Source: Aquila chrysaetos chrysaetos (taxonomy: Eukaryota; Chordata; Aves; Accipitriformes; Accipitridae). Taken from it: a stretch of DNA of 64,000 nucleotides. Within the stretch, counting starts at the first letter, position 1. Each line of letters opens with the position of its first letter. The DNA lies in contig NC_044016.1 in NCBI RefSeq assembly GCF_900496995.4, positions 21,866,932-21,930,931 on the forward strand, read 5' to 3'. This document shows positions 1 through 14,728 of the stretch, piece by piece. Below the pieces are notes generated by a model, which was not told the origin of the DNA, searched no databases, and worked only from the letters and a program-made list of their open reading frames with translations. The translations under genes were made by a program, and so were the position numbers.

Positions 1-3000
1 TACACTGACCAGGACCCACACAGTCCTGCTGACTGTAGGACAGGGAGCCGAGCCTTGTGGAGCTTGTGAGGCAGCAAGAACTCAAGCAGTCTTCCCAGCA
101 AGCCCTTGAACTCATTCACAAAACGGGAGCTCAGATCCCCATGAACTCACACACTCACCAAAAGGAGCCTGGAAATGATCTGAGGGAGAACACAGATGGA
201 AATCATTGTCATCAGGGAGGCCAAGAGCTTTGCAGGAAGCACGAAAGGATCAGATGTTTCAATGGGTAAAAAAGAACATCCAGAGCTACACAAGACAGAA
301 TAAAAACGTAAGAGATCTAAGCCCTCTTGCTCCAGGATACAAGCCAGCCCTGACTGACAGGGATTAAGACAAAATGACACATCTGAGCAGGTTGTTTCAT
401 AATTACCTGCAGCTGCATTTCCTGCCCCTCTTCCCTGCAGTGTCTGGCACTGGCCCCATCCCAGATGCAGCTCTGAATTAGACCACTGGGAAACTGGCAG
501 GAGTGGAAGGAGGCTCTGTGGAGGGGAGACGAGGAGACAAACTGAGAAACCTCAACTGTGGTAGAGCGCACTCATCTCCCTCCTGCTCTCCCCCTTATCC
601 CCATCTTCTCCCCCACTTCTGCTGAGGAAAGATCTTGCCTAAGCAAAGCTCTGATGACAGAATAGCCTGCTTTGGATCTTTAGGTAGGCAAGGGAAAAAA
701 TTAATTTTCAGACCATCTGTCCTGTCCAAAGAAGAGCAGTCTTTCCCAAACTGAGCTAACTCCATGCAATGGCAACAGTAAGCAACATGATATTAAACAA
801 TAATAAGTCAAAACTGATACCATTTGGAGCATGCATAGACCCTCCCCTGGGGGGTATCACTCTTCTGGGTAGACGGAGCGTGTCTGACGGTGTAGATGGC
901 GTGTCAGTGGAGGGAAAAGAAAAGCAGAAAGAAACCTAATCTGAATCAGATAAAAGGGCTGCTCGCAGTGGGCCTAGGATGGTGTTTCTGAGAGAGAAGA
1001 CCCCTCTTAAAGACTTGCTGTGGGCACCATGAGGGTGGGAGAGAGAGGCACTGGGAGGAAGAGTGGGGCAGGATGACTTGCCTCCTTTGTGGCAGATAAT
1101 TGTCTAGAACAGCAAAGCCACCCTTGGTGCAGAGGGCTGGGACCATCCGTCCCCACTGCAGCATGCAGTACACCTTCTGGAGCCCCTGCATTTGAGCAAG
1201 ATCCCTTCATCCAAATTACAAGAGGGCTGCACCCCTTGGTCCAAACCAGCAAGCCCAAGAGCTCAGACATGTATTGGGAGCAGCAGGGCAGAAGGGGAGC
1301 GCTTGCGGTGGCTCTGGACTGGAGGATGTGGTGGGAGTTTGGCAGTGACATAAAGTGCCAAAACAGCAGTCCAAAATCATGAGGATGGCTTGGGGAGACA
1401 TCCTTGAGCCAACTTAAACTAGCTGAGGACTAATGGGAGAGCAGCAGACAGCCAAGCCTGGCCTAGGAGGGGTCTGCAATCCAGACATCTGAGTGACACA
1501 CTGCTACAGATACCCATGCTAACAGGCAGAAAACTAGGTTAAAACTCAGATTAAAACCCAAGCTCGTTAGGGTGTGTTTACCAAGCCGTGATCCCACCTC
1601 TGGAATGCCATGCAGACATACCCAAGGGATGACTGGATTTATCTATCTCCTCATAAAATACGAATGGAGAAGTGACTTAAGGGAGTTTTACTACAAGACC
1701 AGTCCTAGAGCTCTATACTAAGCACTTCAAGGTAAACCTACATTTTGGTGTATTTAATGGGAGCAGAAAAATGAAGCCATTTCCCCAGTGATGTACCAGC
1801 AAGGGACACCAGTGTCAGGGAGGTGTGCTGCAGACATGCTTTCTGCTCATGTCCCTACTCTGCACACCCCAGGTTGGGGTATTTATACCTAGACACATAG
1901 AAGTGTCCTTTCTCTCTAGTTTGGTGCTTTCTTCAAGGACATGTCCAAGAAACCAGGCAGCAGGCAAGGGCAAGCTGGTAGGTGGATGGTGTTCAGAGAG
2001 CACAGCTTCACCCTAAATGCTGAGGGCATCTCCCAGCTGCAGATCTACAACTGTGCTACAGGCACTGTCAACCCAGCGCAGGGCTGCACACAGCACATGA
2101 GGGCAGTGCCATCCTTCAGCTTCTTCAGCCTTTAAAAGAGGTTGCAGACATCAGGGTGGATGGCTCTGAAGAAACCAGAGTCCAAGGCACTGGTTGAAAA
2201 ATGAGCTTTGGATCATGTCCCTGACAAGCCCATCAGGCTGGAGGGAGGTATTGGGGGCCTGGGGCTGGGCTGGTGGGAGCCATGGGGCAGGAGAGAGGGG
2301 CGAGCAGAAGCAGAGCCAGAGGGGCTGGGCCCAGGCTTAGGGGGAATTTAAAGGGGGTTAAAGTGACAGGGTAAGGAATTATCTCTGTTACTTTGTTCTC
2401 CCACCTCCCTTTCCCCTGGCCATGTGCACTCCCTTATAATGACTTGCTTCCAGTGATGCTGGAAGCTCTTCAGGCCACAGAGTAATTCTCCAGAAATGCT
2501 GTGCAGCTCCAAGAACCAGGGATTATGATACAGAGCACTTCTCTCTCTGCTGCCATCACTGCAGACACTGAGATGTGCACATGGGAAAAGAGATGGTTTA
2601 CAGCAGAGAGAAGAAATAAAGTGTTTGAGCTTCTTCCTTTCAGTTTTAATGGGCTTCTCATAGGTGTGCCACTGCTAATGAGTGTTGAGTCATGCTGGCC
2701 AGAGCTTTCTCTTGCACAACCTCTCCCTGTCTCTCTAGGTTGCTCTGTATCTGCCCTCTGATAGTGCTGTACCTGATGACGAGGACAAGCACCACTGCCA
2801 GCAGCAGGTTTTACACAGTATTTGCTGAGCTTTACCTGAACAGGATCGATTGTTTCACTTTGGTGGCTGTTTGCTCGGCCAGCTCACTGTTTGCTCAGTC
2901 GTTCCTCCCCACCGCCCCTTCAAAACCCCCCGCAGCCTCCCTTGCCACGCTCAGAGCAGCGAAGGGTGAAGCCCCCCCGGGAGCAGCCTCAGCCAGCCTG

Positions 3001-4479
3001 GCAGCCCTGGGTGCACCCTGGCAGCAGCCAGTGCCGGGGCCACGCTGCTCCCCTCTGACATCACCTGCACCCCACCCTGGCTCGCCAGCACCCACAGTCC
3101 CACTCCCTGCCCCTGAGCACAGGAGGAGCCACCCACCTGCCACCCGAGCTGCACTTCCAGGGCCAAACGCTGAGGCTGCAGGTGAAACTGGCTCTTTCCC
3201 GCTGCCTTGGACCCTCTCCCACGCAGACCCCCTTGCAGCATCACACCAGCCCCCTTCAGCTCCGCCTGGGCATAGACTAACCCCAGCGGAGAACACACCA
3301 GCTCAATGCAGGGATGGCTCACACCCCAGCCAGGTGGAAGCAGCCGGGAGCTTCAGTACAACGTGACTGGCCCCCATACATGCTTCATTTTACTTTTCCT
3401 TCCTATTTTTCTTCCAGGCTGCCAGCGGAGGAGTCATGCGCGGTGGGCAGGATCCAGGCACCCCATTCAGAGGCACCGATCCCATCAGGGCTTTCTTGAT
3501 GACCTCTGTGCAGAGGGGAGCACATCTTAAGCTGGTGCTTGAAACCTCCTATACCAGGACTGTGAGTCCAAAGACACTGTGTAAGTAGGTAGCATTCCCT
3601 TGCTGATTCAGCTAAACATACTGGCACATTGCAGGGAAAAAGCTGAAGTATTTTCACTGACTCACACGGGTCCAGAGATCCTGTTAGATCTACCCCAGGC
3701 TATGAGAGTGGGTAGAGCCTGTCTCTGAGTCTCAGTGCTTTGGGATTGCAACGGGTGGGAGAGGAAATCCCTTGTGGGGAGGAACTTGGATCCTGTCTAA
3801 TACACCATGGAGAGCAGAGACCTTCCACCTTGCAACAGGCACAGGCTGCAGGGCTGCACAATGCAGCATCTTACACCAGTTTAGGCTCATCTCTGAATCC
3901 AGCCTTCAGTCTCTGAGTGGCTCCACATGCCAGGGCACAGTGTCCCGGCATTAAAAATACCAAGGCTGACAGATAGTGTTTATTAATAGCACAAGTGGTG
4001 TTTATTGCTGAGCAACAGTCAGCAGCTCGGAGGTTACTGCTGTTGCAAGCCAAGGTCTGAGAGCATTGCCACATTGCTTTGTTCTCAGGGGAGAGAAGCT
4101 CCATCTTTGGAGGCAGAAGCTGTGGGGATGGGCGGCGAGATGGGTGCCCAGCTGCCTCGGGGACCTGCTGTGTGCAGGGGAGGGGGTTACAAGCAGACCA
4201 TCCTGACCTGAGGCGCAGGCCAGCCCCCATGGACTGGGGGACCCCAGCTCCCTGTGGTGACCTGCGTAACACAGCACAGCTTGTGCAAACGGGTGCAGAG
4301 CAGACATGCCAGCTCTGAGCATCCGCTTTCTTCCCAGCACCTGCACTCGGCTGCATTGGAGGCATCATGCCCCATCCACGAAGAGTCCTGGTCTTTTGGG
4401 GTATTGCTCAGACCTACACATGGCCCCCCCAGCTCTGCCCCTACCCCTTGCTCCTGCCTCATGGCCCCTACCATGTTGG

Positions 4480-4560
4480 TTTTAACATCCCTGTTTTACA
4501 GAGAAGAAAACTGACGTGCAGAGAGGTGAAAAAATCCACCAAGGGTGATCTTCTACCTGC
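4480..4560 (-). repeat. MIR-like SINE fragment
   Basis: The plus strand reads TGTTTTACAGAGAAGAAAAC, then TGACGTGCAGAGAGGTGA, resembling the reverse complement of the MIR core (TTTACAGATGAGGAAACTGA, then GGCACAGAGAGGTTAA). It is short and diverged. Confidence 0.45.
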
Positions 4561-5399
4561 ATTCCAGAGATCTCCACGGATCTGGCGACTACATCTTAGT
4601 GATCCAGAAGAAGTGACAAAGCAGGGCACTTTGCTGGGTGTTCTGCAGAGATCTACGCATCTGATTTCTCTGAAGAGCTCCTAAACACTCCTGGAAGAGG
4701 GGCAGGGGTTCTGAGCCTGAAAAAACTTGAAACCTAATAAGCAGTTGTCATACCCCAGACTCACAGTTCATACCATGGAGGTGGAGGCCAAATCCATCCC
4801 TCAGCAGACATTTCTTTCCAATCCTTGATCTTACCCTCCCAGCAGACTTTGTGTGATACTTTGCTCCCTCCAAGTTTCTCTCCTCCAGAGCCATGCTCCT
4901 GAGCTTTCACCAGTTTATGGTTAAAACACTACAGCACTAGTATGCTACAAGCAACATCCCACTTTGCTCTGTTTCTCCTAGTTTTTTCCCTTTGCTCTGT
5001 CATGCAACATGTGGGGGTCTCATAGAGAATGTTACCCCTGGATTATCTCTTTACATATTGCTTCAAGGGAAGACAGTTGCAGCTGGGAAGCTACTCCATC
5101 CTGCCCACACAGACTGCTGCACACCTGGAAATAACATTACGTGACTGATGAGTGCTTGTCTTAATCAAGGCGTGACTTTCCTTTGGAGCCACACAGAAAG
5201 GAGCAAAGACTCAGAGACAAGATGCAATGTAAGCAAAGCTGTGCTTTGCACAGCACACAAAACTTCGGCTCACCACTCACTGCCTGCTATCGTGGAATCT
5301 CTGAGCACTCAACAGAGGCTACCAATTAATTCTTCTTTAACTCCTTGCCATTAATTCACTTACAGATCATCCCCCAGGGTAGCTCACTACTGTTATCGC

Positions 5400-5545
5400 C
5401 ACTGTAATGTTATCACCACTAACAGATGAAGAAACTGAGGCACAGACTGGAGTAGTGATTGACACTGACCTAATTAGCAAGGCACATGGCTGGGAAGAGG
5501 ACCTGGGACTCCCAGCTCTGGCACAGAACCAAGGTACAGGATCAC
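5400..5545 (-). repeat. MIR-like SINE relic
   Basis: The plus strand carries ACAGATGAAGAAACTGAGGC, then ACAGACTGGAGTAGTGA. Further on come AAGGCACATGGCTGGGA and GACCTGGGACTCCCAGC. This is the order expected of an inverted MIR/CORE-SINE. Confidence 0.6.
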
Positions 5546-8500
5546 CTGTACTGTACAACCCTGTAACTTTTAGCCACTTTCTCTTACACCAAGCCAAAAC
5601 CCAGAGTTTGGCAAAAAAATCTTCCATAGAGGCCGCAGCTTTGGTTCATCTTGGCTAAAAGATCCTATCCAAAACTCCCTTCATTCTTTGTAGCAGCCTC
5701 CAAGCAGGTTTCCTGTCATTACTCTGCCTTCCATCTTTATGCACACCCCCTCATGCCCAGCAAGTTAGAGACCAGTCATCCAGTGCTAGCTAACAGCCCC
5801 GGCTCAAAGGATCCACTCTTTTCTGGTGCAGGGCTCAGTCTGCCTGGCCGCCTGGGCTGGGAGAGCCAAGGACCTGGTTCAGAGGTACCCACAGACTGAT
5901 TTTTGTCACTAACATGTTCCACGCACTTATCGTCTGAACGAGAAAATGGGAAGCCTCTGGAGTCCATGCATACAGGCAGGTCTGCGTGGAGATGCTGGAT
6001 GAGCACACGGACCTCCTGTGCTCCCAGCATAGCAAAAGCTAGGTACCTCCTCTCCTCCCTCAAGGACCCCAATCCAGGTCAGGGAGCCGGGCTGTGGATG
6101 TTTAGTCTGGAACAGTCTGCAGGACACGATTTGGTGGTGTTCCCGTGATATTTCGCACAATAAGCTTAGAGAGGACAATGCAGTTGCTTTGTGAGACATG
6201 GTGATGCTGTGTCTTGTGACACAGCCTATTAGCAGATTGGCTAATGCTGGGTGTGCAGCTGCTTTCTGTCACGGGAAAGGCTGAAAGCAGCCAGAATATA
6301 CCTGTGAATCCTGCCTCTAATTACTTAGAGCAAAACATACTGTGCTCCCGGTTTTCCTGTATCCAAGTACCTTGCACACACATGAAAAATAACAGTCAAT
6401 AACCAGAACAAAAATCCCCTTTTATGCCTTACTTAAAATCCTGCTCAGTAAACAGGATTATACTTGAAATAGGCTGTGATAGAGATATAAGGAAAGACAG
6501 ATGCCCACATTTCTTTTCATGAAGACAACTTGCTAAACAGCGGAATGGATTTTGCTACCTCTGCTTAACCCCAGCTGCCTCTACAACCCCTATTTAAAAC
6601 GTTGCCTCTTTACAGGGTCTGTCTGGCAGCCCTCCATCACTGCCTAATTTTGCTGCTGTGGGATGCGAAACAGCCCAACGAGGGAACATAACGTTTTTCC
6701 CTTAATTTCACTGAGGCCAAGATTTCCCCTTCTTGCTGAGGGTGGCTTGGTGGTAACCAGGATCCTGGCAGTGAACTTCCTGTGAACTGATGGGAACAGC
6801 CCTTCTCCCAGAGTGAGGAGACAATATCCAAGGGCTGTGGATGAAAAAACAAGGTAGTCAGATAGTAAAGAAAATTAACATGGTGGACATGATTTGCCTG
6901 CATTCTCCAAAGGTGGAGTTCTTTTATAAGGCTTGCTGCAGAAAGCTCTTAAGGATAACAACTAATCCCTGGATAAGGGTCAAAGTTCTTGCTGGGCATT
7001 AAAACTTGGTGATGTGATTAAAGAAAAAGTGAAAACTCGCTGCTCAGAGCAGAGCATCCAATGAGGAAGCTGCAGGGTGCCAGTGCTCTGGTCGCTGCTG
7101 AATGACCCCAGGACACCGAGGATGAGGAGCTAATGGGTTTGGCTCATGGTCCTCAGATGTCTGAGGAGCCTGGAAGAGATGTAAAGATACTTTGGACTGA
7201 AGCAGCACAACAGCCCTCTGAAACAGCCCCTGGATAGGCGCAAGGTGACATACCCTGGCACAGAACAGCCAAAACTTCACCTCTTCACCAATGGGTCTTG
7301 AAGGTCCCCTCTGCAAAAAATATTTAACAGTTGCCATGGATACCTCAGCAATTGGATGCCTGGGTTTTGTGTGTATCTACAACCCAAAAGGCAAACAGAG
7401 CTCAAGTGACTTAAAACTGGGAGAGAAACTGTAAAAAATATCCACAGCGAGACAAGGACGTATATACAATCCCCTTCCAGGCTTAGGAAACGTCTGAGAT
7501 TGACAACACCAGAAGATGGGGCATGGATTAAAAATAGGGTGGAACCTGGATGTAAAGGGATATGGCAAGAGCCTGGAGAGCAGAGTCTGAAGCATGCCCC
7601 AGGAGACTCACTGGCCTGGCAGGATTTAGGGCTAGGAAGGAAAGTAGAAAGAAGCTGGCAAATCACCCACCCAGATGAACCCCACAGCAGTTTGAAAACT
7701 AACACTGTCTGGGGATGTTTGCCTTCCAAGCTTTTGGAATATACTTTGGTCATGTTGGTTTTTATTTTTTCACAAGTATGAAGGATTGAAAGCTTTTTGA
7801 TTTGACTAAAAGCAGGTAGTCTTGCACACCACACAGTTCTTGTGCTGGTGTAAGTAGCACAAGATTCTCAGTGTTGGCCACCATGGGCTCTAGCAGCTGC
7901 CTCTTTGCCTGCATGGTCACCCCACAGAGATGGGAGACTTCAGGGAGTCAATAGCCATGGAGGCATCCGTGCAGCATCTCACCACCGCCCTTTCTGCGGC
8001 AGGGCTCTCTGTGGCATGGGGAGGCTGAGGGGCCGCCCAGGGAAAGCTTCCCAGCTGCTCGTGAAGCTGGCAGCTCAGGTGCTCCTGCAAACCCTACCCA
8101 TGAGTTTTCCAGCACTCAAAGCAATTCACACCAGCAAGAGATGTGTCCATGGGAGTGCAGGAGATTTCGTAACTGGGAGCGTTCCCTGCCTGGGGCTGCC
8201 AGATAATCTCAGGCTTGCCCCACCCCACTCCTGAGACACAGTCAGCCTATTCCTCCTCATCCTTACACCTTACAGGGCATCCCTTACCTTCTGCCCTCAT
8301 CGCCCTTGCACTGTCCCCCACCTCTCCCAGCCAGCAAAGCCCCTCCTGAGCTGTGCCTTGCTGTTTCCCCTCCCCTCCACCCCCGTACCCCGTATGCTCC
8401 TCTCCCCTTCCCAAACAGCAGATAGAGGGAGGTACTATTGGTACCAAAATACCTGTTGAGGTTCTCTCTCAAATGATGGAGAGGAGCACAGAAACATGAC

Positions 8501-8654
8501 TGCAACTGGGACTGGGTGGTGAGGGGACAATGACTTACCTGCTTTTGGGGAAAGTGGACAGCAAGCACTTCAGCAAGATGGGAAGCCTTCTACTAACTGG
8601 CAATAAAATTATAAGAAGTGAATGGCACTTGATTGTCTGTCAAGGGTCCCAGAA

Positions 8655-8785
8655 GAGGAGAATGGGATTTGTCTTATGCATGGAGAAATCGAGGCAGGGA
8701 GGGAAAGCAGAGCATCAGTGGCCCAGCTGGGAACTGAACCCAGCTCCCTCACTTCCCACATCTCTGCTCTGCTCTACAGACTAGG
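8655..8785 (-). repeat. MIR-like SINE relic
   Basis: The plus strand has GCATGGAGAAATCGAGGCAG, then GGCCCAGCTGGGAACTGAAC, then CCAGCTCCCTCACTTCCCAC. The GAACTGAACCCAG segment is the inverted tRNA-like B-box region typical of these SINEs. Confidence 0.6.
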
Positions 8786-9035
8786 ACCCGGTGACTCCCA
8801 CAGTTCCTCCAGCTGCGCTAGGCAATTCCTATCTGATGGTGAGGGAGAAATACAGCTCACCAGATGATTGAACACAGCTACGTGCAGGGCCACACCTTCA
8901 CCCACACTGTGGGGCACCCTCACCGCAGCACTGGGAGCCACAGCACCCTCCTGACTCAGCAGCACCAAGGAGAAGGTTCCCCCATGAACTCCCCAAGCTG
9001 GCACCTCCAGCAGAAGTGATTGCGAATTCCAGTGC

Positions 9036-9115
9036 AAACTGAGAAATCCTCCAAAAGGATTTAGAGAGATTAGAAACTGAGAAATCCTCCAAAAGGATTT
9101 AGAGAGATTAGAAAC
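9036..9115. repeat. Perfect 38-bp tandem duplication
   Basis: Two identical 38-bp units (9,036-9,073 and 9,074-9,111), plus four bases of a third. The unit includes CTGAGAAATCCTCCAAAAGG. The absence of any mismatch suggests a recent slip or, possibly, an assembly artefact. Confidence 0.95.
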
Positions 9116-12100
9116 GAGCAGGAAACAAAATGCGATTTAACTTGGGAAAAGATAAGCTAATATTTCTGGGGCAAAGCTGCTTTGCAGTGGGAGGGGACAC
9201 CCTGGAAAGCAGAACTGCCAGAAGAGGTTGAGAAAGAGCAACCATGGAGAGATGCATCCAACACAAGACACAAGGGGTTATGTTCAGAGCCATCTGCCTG
9301 TTTCTTCTTCTATGGTTCTGGAGCGATCCACCTTTGAGTGTGTTCAGCAGTAGACAGCTTTTGAAGGAAAAGGAGTATTATTGTTATATATATGAAAGGT
9401 GTCAGGAGATGAAGAACAGGAATGATCGAGGGCAAAGCTGAATGAGTTGATGCCAGGGGCTTTGTAGAACCATTTTATGTCACCATCCAAGAAACGTCCG
9501 CAGAGGAGATGTGATGAGACTCCACAAGCATCTGAGGGGTCTACGTCAGAGAGGAAGGGAACACATCTACTGACACATCTTCAAACTCACAGCAACAGGG
9601 TGAAATTAAGTCAGAGAAAACAGAGGCTAAAGAGCAGGACAGAGGCCAGGCAGTGCAACAGTTTAGGCTGTGGGCTACAACCTGCACAAAGATAGACATG
9701 TTCAGAACAGCAGCACATTTGCAACTACTTGACAAGACAACCTAAACCCAGAAATTGTTCCTCTTGGGATGTCTCTGAGTCCGTGACTGGTCCCAACAAT
9801 TCAGGAGGGGTGTGGATCACACTCAGTCCCACAAAGTGACTCACAAATGTCACAGCCTCTTGCACTGTACATCCAGCCACTCCAGTGGGGTACTGGTGCA
9901 GAGGGCAGTGCCACTCCCTGACTCAGCACCTCCTCCAGCAGCTCAGCCAGTTCTCCTAGGTGCTGTGTATTGACTAGGTCTACACTGCACATTCACAACA
10001 CAGAGCTCTGACAAGCCAATACTGTAAGCAAGTAACTGGCCGTAAACCTCCAGACCAGCCTCAGATTAGTCACCAAATAACTCAGGACAATCCTGTGACT
10101 CATAATTTATGGTGCCTATGGAGACTGGAAACAGATCCAGTGCTGTTGACCCCCAATTCACTGCACTTCTAATGGTAAATCAAAATAAGTAGGAGCTGGG
10201 TCCTCATTCCCCAGGAGCAACAACACCTCAGAAGAAACGTGATCTGCTCAGGAGTCTCCATGCTGCTTCTCCCAGATGTGAGGTCCTTGCAATGCAAATA
10301 AAAGAAGGTTTGAATGTTCCTGCAACATGCCCAACATAAGGAAGGGGACTTGGAGGAGGAATGAGCCAATTCAAGCTGGAAAAAAAAAAGTGGAGATGAT
10401 TGACAGCAAGTTGCATTTCCAAAAGTTAGTACCTGCACTGGCCTCCAAGCAGCCAGGTGAGGTTTCTTTGAAAGGAATGAGTCCATCATAAAACTCTATT
10501 GGGGCTTTTGCTTCTGCACTCATGGAGCCAGAGCGGATCACGGGCAGGGAGGCATGCTGGTGGGAGCCCAGCTTCTGGAGAAGAGGCTGATGACACAAAC
10601 ACATACTCCCTGGGTATCAATATGTTCATGGCACAGGCTGCCTCCAGTGCCACCAGGTTCTCTGTAGGTGAGAAGGACAGTAAGGACAGGCAGTGAGACA
10701 GCAGCTTGGATGCCTTTCCAAAGTGTCCACAATGGCTCAGGTAGGAGTTATGGGCAAGATGAAGGTGAAGGGCTCTGGTCGGCTCAGGCAGGTCACGCTT
10801 CAGGCCTTAAAATCTCTGAAGAGATGATGGAACTGAATTATTTGCTTAAGCTGATCATTGTACTCATCTTGTGCCACCTCTCCTGAGCTGTCCATAGGGC
10901 TTCCAGATAAAGGGTTAGGTCTCTCCCCCTTTTGCTTAGATAATACTCCCATTGAACAGGGTTGCACACAAAAGGCCCAAAGGCTTGTGTGAGACACACC
11001 CTTCCTTCACCACAGACCCATTCAACCAAGATTCAGAGGTATTGCCATCCAGAGCCAAAGCTTCTCACCTCCAAGGCACCACACAGGTTGGGAGCAAGAC
11101 ATCCTGACCTGCATCCCGGATTATTTTGCATTACACAGGCCTCCCTGGGGAGTGCTCAGCAGGAATTGCCACTCATCAGCAGTCCTGGCAGGGCACTCAG
11201 CAGAGCCAGACGCCTTTCCCAGCCTGGGTCCTACCACGCAACACGCTCCAAGCATGGAGCACACAAACAGCTCCCAGAATAGCTGGCAAAGGAGGTGTCA
11301 AAGTAACCCCCTAGCTGAACCCCTGCCGTGCTGGCATCAGGCTTGCAGCACACCTTCCCCGTTGTGTGCACCAAGCTTGGCCAGGAGACAGGCAGCACAG
11401 GGTGGGCAGCAGAGGTACCTGGGTGCCAAAGGCATGTAGAAGCCTACAGCAGCAGGTTGCAGCAGGCAGCCCCGATGCCTAAGGAGATGCTTGGGCACTC
11501 TCAGGTTAGGGAGGGATTGGGCTTTTTTTTCACCCCCAAAGAAATGTCTGGGGCGTCCGAAAGTGAGAGGTAAAAATAAAGAGCACGAACCAGCAAGATT
11601 AGCGCAGTATCACAACGTACAGCTATAGCCCAGAAGCGCAGATATTTCCTAACGTGTCCCTCAGCTGTGAACATGCGGCATCGCCCGCCTGAATGTATAG
11701 AGGCGGCTCAGGCACCCCGTCGAAAGGAATCCTTATGGGAAGGCTTTTTTGGCCTCAGGAGGTCCACCTTGGGCAGGTGGGCAGATGGCATGTACCCAAC
11801 AAGCCCATTTGCCCATATAAGCCTGTAACCTCCTCACACAGATGGCGAGCTGCAGTTCTGGGAGGTACTTGGGGACCCCCTCCCTGATGCAGGCAGCCAG
11901 CAAACCACTGACATTTGAGGGGGGACCTCACCCTTGTCCCCTCCATGGTGCAAAGCCCCCAGGATCCTCCCAGCTCACCAAACTGAAGGGAAAGCCTTCC
12001 CCAAAGCTGCGGTCATGCACTGTTTGCATTCCTTTCCCACCCTCCTTCACTGCTGGTGCAGGGGATATCACCTCCCTGCTCTTATCCAGAACTTGCCACC

Positions 12101-14659
12101 TCCTACGAGATATGGGGTACTTGGCTGGAGGTCCAGGCACAAGCGCCTGGTCCCTCTGGGATGGCTGGCAGCTCAGCCGCCCCATCGCACTGCAGGGCAT
12201 CGGGCACTGTGGAGCCCAGGAGGGGCCAGCAGCTGCCTGTGGGGTGGCACAGTGCTGCTGGGGCCACACTGGCCCATCCCTGATCAGGGCGCTGGGAGCA
12301 AGCGTGGTGCTTGGACAGACTGAGACTGCAGACCTTGTGCTGGACGATGAGGATTAGCCTTAAATTTCAGGTGTCCCAAGCACAGAGAGGCTGCCTGCAT
12401 GCTCACTGCATGGTCTGGAATAAAAATACCCATCTCGCTACCAAAGCTCCTGCAGGCAGACAGTGGAGGATGTGGCCTGTGAACAGATTTCCTCTGGGCT
12501 TCCAACATCCCTCATGGGACCATGCTGAAGGACAGAAGCTTTACAGGCATTTCTAACATAGGCACTGCAGGCAGTGGTGGAGCCCAAGCAGAGCCTGGCT
12601 GACTTACAGACCCAATCAGCAGTATAAGACATCAGCAAGAAGGGGTTAAACCAGCTAGCAGGTGCCAAACGGGAAAGATAGAAGGGGTTTCCAACCAAAA
12701 GCACCCTTTCTTCATTGCTAGTGGGGTCTTCAGTCATGTCTGCCCAGGGCACCCTTTTCTGCCTTTCATGGTGCCTCCGCTCTTTGAATCCCACAGAATA
12801 AATGAAGCAGGCACGAAGAAAGCACCAGCCAGCTGCCTGAAGATAGCATTTTAATTAGCCAGCCACCAAAATGTGGATGTGACCGGAAGCCTTTGAGGGA
12901 AAGTTCTTGTGTGCAGGGTGAAAGGCTGCACATCGAGATCAGAGCGCCAGCCTGCAAACCTGGCCTCATTCCACGTGTCCTCACCTCACCTTGGGACAGA
13001 GCACTGGTCAGCCAGGTGCAAACCCTGGGCAGGGTGAGGGGCAGCCACACTCCTGCATCCTGGCCCCTCAAGGAGCAGGGTCCTCACTCACGCACAGCCT
13101 CTCCAGCCAGGCTGAGCTCCCCTCCAACATCAAGCTGCAATTGCTCTCCTCACAAGAGGTGAGACAGCCCAGCCATATCCACCCTGGAGGATAAAGGAGA
13201 AGAGCTGGACTGCTTCCAGGGCCCCAGGTAGCTCACCCAGAGCTGGCTTGGGCAGGTTCTTGCTGCAGTGGTTTGAGTCAGCTGCCTCGGCTCTGCTGCA
13301 GCCACATTCAAGCGAATCCTTTGAGAGGGTAGAGTTGTCCCGGCTGAAGCATGCCGTGCAGCCACTGCCTCATGGAGTAGGTGGCTACCAGGTCACCTGG
13401 CTCTGCAGATGTCCTACTTCTCCTGAGCCATCAGAGGTAGGAAAAGAGAGGGGTGCAGCACGTTCTTCCCCTCTAGGTGCTGGGAGTGGCCAGCCCAGCT
13501 CGCCATCAGCGGGAAGAGTTTGATGTATTTATTGCAACTGACAGTAGGGACCTGCTGCCTCATCCGTCTGGGAGACTTGGGCTCCATCGTGCTGAGATTT
13601 CACATGCAGCTCAGCCAGGGGAGCAACACTGACCTGCTGGTTTCAATCTTTTCAATTTATGACTTGTAAACATTTCCCAGGTCACAGAGACAATGCAGGT
13701 CTACTGAGGATAGGCTTGCTATCTTTGTCACCTTGCACAGCTATCTGTGAAACAGCCCATAGATCCTCACAGACCAAAAGCCAGTGGTGAATACGCAAGC
13801 AGCTCCTTGGGTTCCTCATGCAGCAACATCCAGAGATGGCCCCTGCTCACCTTCTCACCTCACTGCTGCACTCCACAAGATGTTATTGAACAAGACGAAC
13901 CAGAGCCTCCTCAGGTACTCTTCCTCTTTCCTCCACTCTGCCCTCTGCAGAGTCTGTGACCGGAGATCCACCTGTTGAGCTACCTAAGTCCACCCTAATT
14001 AAAAGCCAGATCCTTTACCTTCACAAGAGCAGGACTAAGGCAGCCATGAACTCAGTGGTCCGTATTAGCCTGGGCGAGTCGCCTCCTAGACATCCAGGAA
14101 CATCCTGTATGCTCCTTTCCAGTGCGGCCAGGCAACTGACACACAATACACTCGCCTTCATGGCTGATGAGGAAATGACACCACTTCCAAAGAGCTTTTC
14201 CTCCCAAAGACCCCAAAGCACAGCACAAAAGATGCAATGGTATCAAGATCCCTCACGAAGTGATAAGCACGGTCAGAGCTGAACAGTTCTTAGTTCAACA
14301 TCGTCCAGGATGGTGAGGTCTTGCTGAGCCATCACCGGCAGTGGGTTACATACACGCTGCTTCAGCTGCAAACACCAAGTCCATTACCAGTGAAGAGCAG
14401 GCTCAGAGCATTACTTTCACGTTGGATTGTAAGCTCCACCAGGATCGCGTCTACTCGTGCCTGTACAGCACCGAGCACACGGGGCTTGTCTCCTGACAAG
14501 GCAGAGGCAGGGCTGGGACCATCACCACACTCCTTGGCATCAGAGGCTGGAAAGGAACCCAGGAGTCCTGCCCCCTCGTTCCTGCCCATCAGACCACCCT
14601 CTTCTCACTGAGCAGGGAACTCAGGCTGAGCTCCACACCAAGTATTTTGGTGCCTGCCT

Positions 14660-14728
14660 ACCTCCCATGCATTTCAATGGACTTTAGGTACCTAGATGCT
14701 TTTGGAGGCTCTGGGCCCAAATCCAAGA
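14660..14728. repeat. Possible fragment of the same palindromic repeat
   Basis: CATTTCAATGGACTTTAGGT, then ACCTAGATGCTTTTGGAGGC and TCTGGGCCCAAATCC. It resembles the old repeat phrase with TTCAATGGGATTTAGG, CCTAAATGCCTTTGGAGG and ATCTGGGCC. It lies just past the VEGFA poly(A) site. Confidence 0.35.

Noticed and set aside
2692-3366. 224-codon plus-strand frame
   Set aside because: Proline/alanine-rich in a GC-rich patch, with no recognisable domain and no splice or poly(A) context.
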